A DNA stretch of 35,248 nt from a virus: IMG/VR virus record IMGVR_UViG_3300045051_000222, positions 1 through 35,248 of that record, one strand, 5' to 3'. Under the pieces are notes generated by a model. It was not told the DNA's origin and did not search any database. It saw nothing but the letters and a program-made list of their open reading frames with translations. Positions 29,793 to 35,248 of the stretch are shown here, piece after piece. How positions within the stretch are numbered: the first letter of the stretch is position 1; every line of letters starts with the position of its first letter. The position numbers were made by a program, and so were the translations under genes.

Positions 29793-30431
29793 ATGCACTG
29801 CGGCGCCATGACATTCGGATTTATGAACAACAACATCGTCGAACATTCGGCGATTTATACTCCCGGCGTTCATCAATTCGGATCGTCGAATATTCAAAAG
29901 AAAAAATTCTTTGTCTCGCTCGACATGTCTGCGGGAAGCGGAGCAACCGGAAGCAACGGAGAAGCGTCTGCGCTTTATAGCGGCGGTGGTGGCGGGGAAG
30001 GCGGTCGTGGCGATAGCGAAGTCCCGTATGCCGGTGTGGTGGACGGTATGCTCTGCCAGGTCAACGTTGGTGCTGGCGGAGGGGTGGGGGGCGGTGATCC
30101 CGGGCAATCTGGTGTTGGCGACGGGGCTCCGGGCGGAGCTGGTGGTGGCGCTGGTGAAGAATCAATTTTCATCGTTGACGGCGTCGCAGCGCAAACACTC
30201 CACGGCGGGGCTGGTGGCGGTGGAGGCGGTGGTGGGGCGGGCAGCAGTGGTGGATCGCCCGGAGGCACGGGCGGAAACGGGGCTGATTCCGTTCACTACG
30301 ATGGCGGGGCTGGTGGGGCGGGCGGGGACCCGCCGTTCCACGGAGAGGGATTCCCTGGAGATCCCGGTCAACCCGAAGGCGGAGACGGAGAAGATGGGTT
30401 GGCAACGGTTTACGCTTATCAGATTATTTAA
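29793..30431 (+). CDS. Glycine-rich protein, candidate tail adhesin
   Basis: The 212-residue protein has a 60-residue ordered N terminus (MHCGAMTFGFMNNNIVEHSA...), then glycine-dominated blocks such as YSGGGGGEGG, GAGGGVGGGDPGQSG and GAGGGGGGGGAGSSGG, closing with a short AYQII. Stacked polyglycine helices of this sort build the receptor-binding domains of T-even gp38 adhesins. The place after the tail tip gene fits a host-range determinant. An earlier in-frame start at 29739 lies inside the previous gene; ATG 29793 has AAGGA seven bases upstream. Confidence 0.75.
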   Translation: MHCGAMTFGFMNNNIVEHSAIYTPGVHQFGSSNIQKKKFFVSLDMSAGSGATGSNGEASALYSGGGGGEGGRGDSEVPYAGVVDGMLCQVNVGAGGGVGGGDPGQSGVGDGAPGGAGGGAGEESIFIVDGVAAQTLHGGAGGGGGGGGAGSSGGSPGGTGGNGADSVHYDGGAGGAGGDPPFHGEGFPGDPGQPEGGDGEDGLATVYAYQII

Positions 30432-30446
30432 ACAGAAGGAGTAGCC

Positions 30447-30863
30447 ATGTACATCGCAGTACCGACACGGACAACGGACGATCCGAACAGCGCGGCGGAC
30501 ATCAACCAGCTTCAGGCGAACATCGACGCGACGCGAAGGATGGGAATGGCTTTCTTCATCCTCGGGACCGTCAACACGGGGACCGACCTCGCGGTGGGAC
30601 TCCTGCCTAAGGCGACGGTTTTCACATCGATCCGCGGAAAGCTGACATCCGGAATATCAAACACCGCGTGCGTATTCCAGCTTTTCAACAACACGTCTCT
30701 TGTGGGAACGGTAACCATCCCGCGGGGTTCGACGAACGGGACCCTCGGCTCGCTCCGGACCACGTCCGGGTCGGCGTGGACCACGTTGAGGCTCCGCGCG
30801 TCGAAGGCCTCCGCGTCGGGCTCCATCGCCAAGGACCTGGCCGTGGGGGTTGAGTTCCAGTGA
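30447..30863 (+). CDS. Small tail-tip-region hypothetical protein
   Basis: The 138-residue protein begins MYIAVPTRTTDDPNSAADIN, an N-terminal helix common in phage tail fibre and head decoration proteins (dimerising LQANIDATRRM). A beta-rich Thr/Ser/Gly part follows (LTSGISNTACVFQLFNNTSL) that resembles a small jelly roll. It may be a fibre adaptor or trimeric spike. RBS AAGGAG six bases before ATG. Confidence 0.6.
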   Translation: MYIAVPTRTTDDPNSAADINQLQANIDATRRMGMAFFILGTVNTGTDLAVGLLPKATVFTSIRGKLTSGISNTACVFQLFNNTSLVGTVTIPRGSTNGTLGSLRTTSGSAWTTLRLRASKASASGSIAKDLAVGVEFQ

Positions 30864-31030
30864 AGTACGAACTAGTCATCAACACGCAGTGCGCCTGCGG
30901 AGACAACGTGGTCTCCGGAGGCATTACGGACGAAGACCCACAGGGCAAACCTCTTCCCCCCATACCGCCGTGCCGCGTGTGCAACAAGCCACGCAGGGTC
31001 ATCGATACCGTGATCCTGGAGATTAAATGA
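30860..31030 (+). CDS. Mini zinc-ribbon protein
   Basis: The 56-residue protein contains CAC (about 12-14) and CRVC (about 38-41) separated by a Pro/Gly loop, the arrangement of a small zinc ribbon. GTG start at 30860 overlaps the previous stop (GTGA); the stop overlaps the next ATG (ATGA), which supports it as real. Function unknown; a structural metal-stabilised peptide or regulator is possible. Confidence 0.6.
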   Translation: MKYELVINTQCACGDNVVSGGITDEDPQGKPLPPIPPCRVCNKPRRVIDTVILEIK

Positions 31031-31740
31031 ACGCGCCTGGCCTCTGGAGCAAATTCGAGGCGTCGAACCCGACGTGCGAGATCCCGCTGGGCGAGAGCTT
31101 CACAAACATCGGGTCTCCCACATTCGATGCGACGAACGGGAAGTGGAACAACGGCCTAAAGTGTGAAGCAGGGAAGGCCGTAAAAAAGACAGGTTTTAAT
31201 CCCGCCGGATACTCCAACTGGGGAAAGTTCTCCCTGGTCCTGAACATTAAAACATCGTATTCCGTTACCGCTGGCGTACCATCCGACGGGCTTGCACACA
31301 GCCTATTCACCGTCAGTAATGGAACGTTTGCGCGAGACTTCACGCTTTGGGATTCACTGTATGGTCTCGGGTGGGAGGGGACGGGCGGCCCTAATGTGTA
31401 CTCCTACTCAGCCGCCGCAGTTGCCTGGACCGCGAACGAATGGCACCAGATCGTCCTTGAAGTGGACAACACCGCAACAAAAAAAATACGGTTTCTTATC
31501 GATGGGACGGAAGTGTTCTCCAGCACCTCCGCAATGGCAACGAACACAAGCACGAACATCCTGTTCTTCGGCATCTTTTATGACAGTAGCTCCTACAGCT
31601 TGAAAGGCGCGATGGACAACCCAATGATGTTCGGATACATCCCGACCGCGTCAGACTATGCGCATCTCGCAACAAACGAGTCGTACGCATCAACTCCGGC
31701 CGCGGGGCGCAGGAAGCAACCCCAGATATTCTTCATGTGA
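31027..31740 (+). CDS. LamG/ConA-like jelly-roll protein, possible receptor binding
   Basis: The 237-residue protein has the beta-sandwich pattern of LamG-like domains. NWGKFSLVLNIKTSY and TANEWHQIVLEVDNTATKKI (the W-H-x-I/V motif of these folds) are followed by RFLIDGTEVFSS and a closing AMDNPMMFGYIPTASDYAHL. In phages these domains decorate fibres and bind sugars or surface polymers. A basic C-terminal tail (AAGRRKQPQIFFM) follows. Located after the adhesin region; overlapped start (ATGA). Confidence 0.7.
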   Translation: MNAPGLWSKFEASNPTCEIPLGESFTNIGSPTFDATNGKWNNGLKCEAGKAVKKTGFNPAGYSNWGKFSLVLNIKTSYSVTAGVPSDGLAHSLFTVSNGTFARDFTLWDSLYGLGWEGTGGPNVYSYSAAAVAWTANEWHQIVLEVDNTATKKIRFLIDGTEVFSSTSAMATNTSTNILFFGIFYDSSSYSLKGAMDNPMMFGYIPTASDYAHLATNESYASTPAAGRRKQPQIFFM

Positions 31741-31749
31741 GAGGACGCC

Positions 31750-32040
31750 ATGACCTTCATTGAATTCTGCAAAGACGCCGGAATAGTTCTAGGGGCCCTG
31801 CTTGCGCTTTGCGGAGTCGTTGGCGTTCTCAATAAATTACTGAAAAAGGCCATCGTTGATGAGATCAGGCCGGTCAAACACAAGATTAATGACATGTCCC
31901 TGAAGGTTGACGTCATCACTTCCGAGCAGAAGCTGATCAAAGAGAACCATCTTTTCCACATTGAGCGGAGCGTCGAATCACTGGGCAAGTCGTTTGCTGA
32001 AATCAAGACACGCTGCGACGAGCGGCACAGGATAGACTAA
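31750..32040 (+). CDS. Membrane-anchored coiled-coil protein, holin-like or lysis accessory
   Basis: The 96-residue protein has one N-terminal membrane helix (GIVLGALLALCGVVGVLNKL, about 11-30) and a long charged helix (HKINDMSLKVDVITSEQKLI) likely to be a coiled coil. Size and topology suit small phage lysis or tail-tip proteins. It sits between the LamG protein and the transglycosylase, so a holin or lysis accessory is plausible. RBS GAGAGGA. Confidence 0.55.
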   Translation: MTFIEFCKDAGIVLGALLALCGVVGVLNKLLKKAIVDEIRPVKHKINDMSLKVDVITSEQKLIKENHLFHIERSVESLGKSFAEIKTRCDERHRID

Positions 32041-32064
32041 TGACACGGACACAGGAGGCCACCA

Positions 32065-32682
32065 TTGCCCCCCCCCATAATCAGACGGCTGGTCGTTAGC
32101 GTCATGGCTATACTGAGTATCTACATGAGCGACGCGACCTGCGAAACCTACCGGACCATGCGCGAGAAGTACATCGCCAAGTTCTCCGTCGAGTTCGGCA
32201 TCAACCCGATCCTGCTCAAGGCCATCATCCGGCACGAATCACAGAACAACCCCCACGCGACCCGGGATGACAAGGCGGTGCTGGACAACCCCAAGAGCTG
32301 GACCGCCGAGGTCATCCGGCGCTACGCCATCGACACCACGAACACGGACCTTGTGTTCGCCTCAATCGGTTACCCGCAGATGCTCTGGTTGACCTGTATG
32401 GACATGGGCTACAAGGAATGGGCGGTCGCCCGAGGGCTGTCGTGGGGCCCCGAGTCGCTTTTCTGCGTCGAGACCGGCATCTACTGGATGTGCAAATACA
32501 TCAAGAAGCGGATCCTGAACAGGTATAGCAAGGTCGAGGATATCGTCTCGGCGTACAACCAGGGCAACAACGGCTGGTTCGACCTGGACAAGGACGGCAT
32601 CAAAGACGCGAACGAGAAGTACAAGAACCAGGAATACGTTGACGAGGTGATGAGGTTTTACAGAGAATACGGCGGCAAGTAG
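32065..32682 (+). CDS. Lytic transglycosylase (endolysin-like), SLT fold
   Basis: The 205-residue protein opens with a basic, hydrophobic signal or anchor (RRLVVSVMAILSIYMSDA, about 6-24). An SLT-type domain follows: ILLKAIIRHESQNNPHATRD with the catalytic-type Glu, ASIGYPQML in place of S.GLMQI, and VSAYNQGNNGWFD in place of AYNAG. It would cleave glycan strands in peptidoglycan during lysis. The start is TTG 32065, with AGGAGG six bases upstream; ATG 32104 would cut off most of the signal. Confidence 0.8.
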   Translation: MPPPIIRRLVVSVMAILSIYMSDATCETYRTMREKYIAKFSVEFGINPILLKAIIRHESQNNPHATRDDKAVLDNPKSWTAEVIRRYAIDTTNTDLVFASIGYPQMLWLTCMDMGYKEWAVARGLSWGPESLFCVETGIYWMCKYIKKRILNRYSKVEDIVSAYNQGNNGWFDLDKDGIKDANEKYKNQEYVDEVMRFYREYGGK

Positions 32683-32703
32683 CCGCAACACGGGAGGTCA
32701 GCA

Positions 32704-32937
32704 GTGTCGGACAAAATATTGAGGCTTTTCTGGACGCCTGAAGAGAAGGACGCGCTCAAGAAGTTAATGCCGCTCCTCTATGACAAGATAACCATCGAGG
32801 AAATGGAGGCCGTCTTTGGCAGGAACTGGAACTCGATTTCGATATCTGCCCGCCGATTGAATATCCCCATACCAAAACCGAAGGCCGTGATGAACATGAA
32901 TCTCTACCGTGATTTATGCAAGAGGCACAAAATATGA
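32704..32937 (+). CDS. SANT/GcrA-like small DNA-binding protein
   Basis: The 77-residue protein contains WTPEEKDALKKLMPLLYDKI then IEEMEAVFGRNWNSISISAR and RRLNIP. The spacing and the final RRLxI motif are those of phage homeodomain/SANT-like DNA-binding proteins that regulate packaging or late genes. GTG start, RBS GGGAGG seven bases ahead. Its stop overlaps the next ATG (ATGA). Its place inside the lysis genes suggests timing control, which is inference. Confidence 0.65.
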   Translation: MSDKILRLFWTPEEKDALKKLMPLLYDKITIEEMEAVFGRNWNSISISARRLNIPIPKPKAVMNMNLYRDLCKRHKI

Positions 32938-33725
32938 AACGCAAAATCAAACGGAAGATCCTGAAGGTGGCGGACCTCCATGCCGGGTCGGTGTTCGGAC
33001 TGCTGAAGCCGGGGACCAAGACGAAGGACGGCCAGGTCATCCAGCTCACGCAGGGCCAGGAGATCATGTGGGAGCACTGGTTGAAGTGCCTGAAGTTGAA
33101 CCGGGACTGCGACTCGACCGCGCTCGTGGGCGACCTGATGCAGGGCCAGCATTACAAGGCGGGGGGGGAAGGGAATTGCCTCGTCTCCCTGGGAGACCAG
33201 CAGAGGGCCGCGACAGAGATCCTGAAGGACTGCCCCGGCAATATCTTCGGCGTATCCGGAACCGGATACCACACCAGTCGGGACACCAGCCCCGAGCACC
33301 AGATCATCAAGGACCTCAAGGGCGAGTATATGGGGTACGTCGCCAACGTCAAGATCACCGGAACCCCGTACACCATGAACATGATCCACAAGGGGTCGGC
33401 CGCGATGTACAAGGGCATGACCGCGGAGCGGGACATCATCTTCGGGAACGATGCCCAGGTGAACGGCAAGCTCGACCCCACGCAGATCTTCGTCCGCGCT
33501 CACTCGCACACGTTCCGGTACTACCGCAGGCCGAACGACCACTGGATATACTGCCCGTGCTTCCAGGCCATTCAGCCGGACGAATACACGTCAGCCGCAT
33601 ATACCCGCTGGCAGCCGGATATCGGTGTGGTCGCGATGACCATCTACAACAACGGAGACATCGAGGTTCAGCCGTTCTTATTGAACCGCATCATCCACAT
33701 CAGGGATTTCCTTCGGGACGTGTAA
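32934..33725 (+). CDS. Calcineurin-like metallophosphoesterase
   Basis: The 263-residue protein has the ordered metal motifs: VADLHAG (about 12-18, D-x-H), VGDLMQG (about 61-67, GD), a GTGYHT segment (about 100) where most members have GNH(D/E), and VRAHSHT (near 200, GHxH variant). These support a phosphodiesterase or phosphatase on nucleic acid or nucleotides. The substrate is unknown. Altered GNHD and GHxH motifs suggest a divergent subfamily. ATG 32934 overlaps the previous stop (ATGA). Confidence 0.8.
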   Translation: MKRKIKRKILKVADLHAGSVFGLLKPGTKTKDGQVIQLTQGQEIMWEHWLKCLKLNRDCDSTALVGDLMQGQHYKAGGEGNCLVSLGDQQRAATEILKDCPGNIFGVSGTGYHTSRDTSPEHQIIKDLKGEYMGYVANVKITGTPYTMNMIHKGSAAMYKGMTAERDIIFGNDAQVNGKLDPTQIFVRAHSHTFRYYRRPNDHWIYCPCFQAIQPDEYTSAAYTRWQPDIGVVAMTIYNNGDIEVQPFLLNRIIHIRDFLRDV

Positions 33726-33737
33726 GACAGGCGCGAC

Positions 33738-33887
33738 ATGGACCCGTTCGTGGAGTGGCAGGCATCGGAAAGCCTGGAAGCGGAGGAGACGGGACGGATA
33801 TTCGATTTAATCAGACCGAAAGGAGAACGAAATGAAAAAGCCATTCACCCAGCAACTCGCCGCCCGAATCCGGGGGCTGGTGCTTAA
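33738..33887 (+). CDS. Small overlapping hypothetical frame (weak)
   Basis: A 49-residue frame starts at ATG 33738 (MDPFVEWQASESLEAEETGR...). Its last 56 bases overlap the next gene in another frame. The first 30 residues are acidic and look protein-like, while the end (HPATRRPNPGAGA) looks like a shadow of the downstream gene. No clear ribosome site. It could be the remnant of a small protein or only a spacer. Confidence 0.25.
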   Translation: MDPFVEWQASESLEAEETGRIFDLIRPKGERNEKAIHPATRRPNPGAGA

Positions 33888-34047
33888 AGTCCTCAGTCCG
33901 TCCTTCCTGACGTGGGGTCTCCTGTTCTGGGCCCTCGCCACAAAGCGAATCCCCTTTGACCCCCAGATGTTCCTGCTGTTCACCGCCACGGTCATCGGGC
34001 TCAAGAAGTATCTGGAGAAAGACAAACCTACAGGAGGTATGCCATGA
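33832..34047 (+). CDS. Two-helix membrane protein, candidate holin
   Basis: The 71-residue protein has two hydrophobic segments (SFLTWGLLFWALAT, about 24-37, and MFLLFTATVIGLKKYL, about 46-61) joined by a basic turn (KRIPFDP), with a positively charged N terminus and a charged tail. Small class-II-type holins have this layout. It begins the last lysis gene set, with AAGGAG seven bases before ATG 33832. The stop overlaps the next start. Confidence 0.65.
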   Translation: MKKPFTQQLAARIRGLVLKVLSPSFLTWGLLFWALATKRIPFDPQMFLLFTATVIGLKKYLEKDKPTGGMP

Positions 34048-34274
34048 AACGGAAACTGACCATCAAGGGATTTTTCATCATGCTCGGGGCCATCATCACC
34101 GCGGTCCTCGCCGGGTTCCTGGTCCTCCTGACGTGCCGCGGCCGCGACCCGGTCCTTGAGGCGAACAAGACGTGGAACGACATCATCCGCGGTGCCCGGG
34201 ACCGGCTGAGGACCAGGCCCACGGACGAGGAGATCCGGGACCGGATTCTCGACAAGTACCGGAAGCCCCGATGA
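34044..34274 (+). CDS. Small N-terminally anchored protein, possible spanin or lysis partner
   Basis: The 76-residue protein begins with basic residues and a membrane helix (FIMLGAIITAVLAGFLVLLT, about 11-30), then a charged helical tail (WNDIIRGARDRLRTRPTDEE). An LLTC sequence ends the helix and could be a poor lipobox. Topology matches an inner-membrane spanin subunit. ATGA overlap with both neighbours; AGGAGG nine bases before the start. Confidence 0.55.
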   Translation: MKRKLTIKGFFIMLGAIITAVLAGFLVLLTCRGRDPVLEANKTWNDIIRGARDRLRTRPTDEEIRDRILDKYRKPR

Positions 34275-34603
34275 GGTCCGCAATCGTCCTTATTTGCCTA
34301 CTGGCCTGCACGGTTTCGGCCAGGTTCAACGTCTGGGAGGGGGGGCGCTGGTATGACTACGGGACCTTCACCAACTACCAGACAGCGCATCAGGAAGCGG
34401 ACGCGGCGGTATCGGCATCCAACCGGGCTGTCCGGGCCGACCTTGAGCAGATCACGAACGCTCTGGCTAGGCAGCTCGACTACGAACGCGTCGCCCGCGC
34501 CGAGGCCGTGACGAAGGGCCGCGTCTCCTGGTGGACCGGGTTCCTGTGCGGCATCATCCCGGCCCTGTCCTTCATGCTCGGAGTCTACGTGGCGGGGAAG
34601 TAG
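34271..34603 (+). CDS. Candidate unimolecular spanin (lipoprotein with C-terminal membrane helix)
   Basis: The 110-residue protein starts MRSAIVLICLLACTVSA. LLAC (10-13) is a plausible lipobox placing acylated Cys13 in the outer membrane. The C terminus has a membrane helix (WTGFLCGIIPALSFMLGVYV, about 87-106), with a helical periplasmic linker between. An outer-membrane lipoprotein with a C-terminal inner-membrane anchor is the design of u-spanins such as T1 gp11, which fuse the membranes in the last lysis step. Position at the end of the lysis genes agrees. The alternative is a Sec-exported membrane protein cut after TVSA. Confidence 0.6.
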   Translation: MRSAIVLICLLACTVSARFNVWEGGRWYDYGTFTNYQTAHQEADAAVSASNRAVRADLEQITNALARQLDYERVARAEAVTKGRVSWWTGFLCGIIPALSFMLGVYVAGK

Positions 34604-35119
34604 TTACCAGTTCGTAGACACCGCCGATCCGTTGGTCAGCGATTTCACTAGAGACACGTAAAGCAACATGCAGTCGATATCAAGTCCGCTGTTGAATTTA
34701 TCGACCTGCTTCTTGAAGCCCTTCACCGGCCACGGTTCCCGCGTGGGGTGTTGTGCCGTGCCGAGATTGACGAACTGATTCATCTGATACCTGACCTTCC
34801 CGTTTTTCGCGCTGATCTGGATGAAGAACTCTACCCTCATCACCGCCAGAGCAAGGACCACGTTGCAGATTCCCCGGCCCGCGATGACGAATTTTTCAGG
34901 ATCGTCGATCTGGATGACTGACCTTGCCGACACGAATTCCTTGGCAAACCACAGTTTCGACAGTTGGTATATTTCCTTCGTCTGCTTGCCGGGGATCTCC
35001 TTTACCACGTCAGCGGACGGGATACCCTCCTCCGACCAGTCGAGAATGAAATCAGCCGACACGGCAGGGGCGAAAAACGTCAGCGCGACAACCCCGAGAA
35101 GCAAAAATAATTTTTTCAT
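34604..35119 (-). CDS. Exported DUF4468-like protein, the only minus-strand gene
   Basis: The 171-residue protein has a clear Sec signal peptide (MKKLFLLLGVVALTFFAPAV..., cut expected after VSA near residue 22). A domain follows resembling DUF4468 (TBP-like fold), with IYQLSKLWFAKEFVSARSVI, IQIDDPEKFVIAGRG and RVEFFIQISAKNGKVRYQMN. Such proteins are known from secreted bacterial proteins of unknown role. The start is ATG at 35119, with AGGAGG upstream; an in-frame GTG at 35125 overlaps that site. It converges with the spanin gene with no gap and reads opposite to every other gene, as cargo (moron) genes do. It may change the infected cell's envelope. Confidence 0.78.
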   Translation of the reverse strand: MKKLFLLLGVVALTFFAPAVSADFILDWSEEGIPSADVVKEIPGKQTKEIYQLSKLWFAKEFVSARSVIQIDDPEKFVIAGRGICNVVLALAVMRVEFFIQISAKNGKVRYQMNQFVNLGTAQHPTREPWPVKGFKKQVDKFNSGLDIDCMLLYVSLVKSLTNGSAVSTNW

Positions 35120-35121
35120 GA

Positions 35122-35248
35122 CCACCTCCTATGACGCGAATGAATAGCGCACGCAATAGAAAAGCAAATAGTTTTTAAAAAATGATAAAAATTATTCCTG
35201 AAAATACAACGAGAAAAAAAATATCGAAAAAAAGTGAAAAAAGTTCGA
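35122..35248. repeat. Right copy of 127-bp terminal direct repeat
   Basis: This segment is identical to bases 1-127. It begins just after the A preceding the ATG-proximal ribosome site of the minus-strand gene and covers its leader and promoter region. In the closed molecule there is one copy. Confidence 0.9.
35182..35209 (-). promoter_or_regulatory. Possible leftward promoter for the DUF4468 gene
   Basis: On the minus strand TTGTAT (35209-35204) is followed 16 bases later by TATCAT (35187-35182), giving a start near 35175 and a 5' leader of about 55 bases. The -10 box matches five of six consensus bases; the -35 only three. The same boxes occur at 61-88 in the left repeat copy. With the promoter at 214 it would make a divergent control region. 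Confidence 0.35.

Noticed and set aside
32909-33835. 308-residue plus-strand frame overlapping the metallophosphoesterase
   Set aside because: Low-complexity Gly/Arg/Pro composition; the other frame has all the phosphoesterase motifs.

Overview
The window is one complete tailed-phage genome assembled as a circle. Bases 1-127 recur exactly at 35122-35248, so the unique length is 35,121 bp. It is a siphovirus-type (long, non-contractile tail) member of Caudoviricetes. No sheath gene is visible, and a major tail protein, a chaperone-position gene and a 700-residue tape measure follow the head genes. The host cannot be named. A candidate unimolecular spanin (lipobox plus C-terminal membrane helix) and a Sec-signal DUF4468-like protein suggest a bacterium with two membranes. 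Genes are dense, use strong AGGAGG-type ribosome sites, and often overlap by 1-4 bases (ATGA, GTGA, TTGA, TAATG).

All genes but one read rightward. The leftmost 530 bases are a control region. It holds a consensus sigma-70 promoter (TTGACA, 17 bp, TATATT) wrapped in a nested dyad, a sequence that reads on the minus strand as the 3' half of tRNA-Pro(CGG), and an intrinsic terminator. The early/middle block follows. It contains a 63-bp tandem-repeat gene (791-1876), a recombination set (Erf annealing protein, YqaJ exonuclease, SSB; 2376-4212), and a replication block with a DnaC-like helicase loader (4314-6211). After these come a DUF1064 nuclease, several Cys-rich small proteins, a phage CsrA (7805-7966), a long ParB-like protein (7977-9407) and a tyrosine recombinase (9507-10496) with dyads on both sides.

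The virion block runs from 11623 to about 31740: terminase, portal, Mu F-like protein, scaffold and capsid. Next comes an unexpected four-gene glycosyltransferase cassette (17463-21716), then connector and tail genes, a hub, a glycine-rich candidate adhesin (29793-30431) and a LamG-like protein. Lysis genes occupy about 31750-34603: holin candidates, a lytic transglycosylase and a u-spanin candidate, with a small DNA-binding-like protein and a metallophosphoesterase among them. The only minus-strand gene (34604-35119, DUF4468-like) diverges from the early promoter across the AT-rich 127-bp segment.

The integrase and tRNA-Pro half-site suggest a temperate phage, but no CI-type repressor is recognisable. 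The dyad-wrapped promoter, CsrA and the ParB-like protein are the visible candidates for lifestyle control. The least conventional parts are the promoter/anti-tRNA leader/terminator unit at 214-530, the phage CsrA, the in-head glycosyltransferase cassette, and the recombinase with a loxP-sized inverted repeat beside it.
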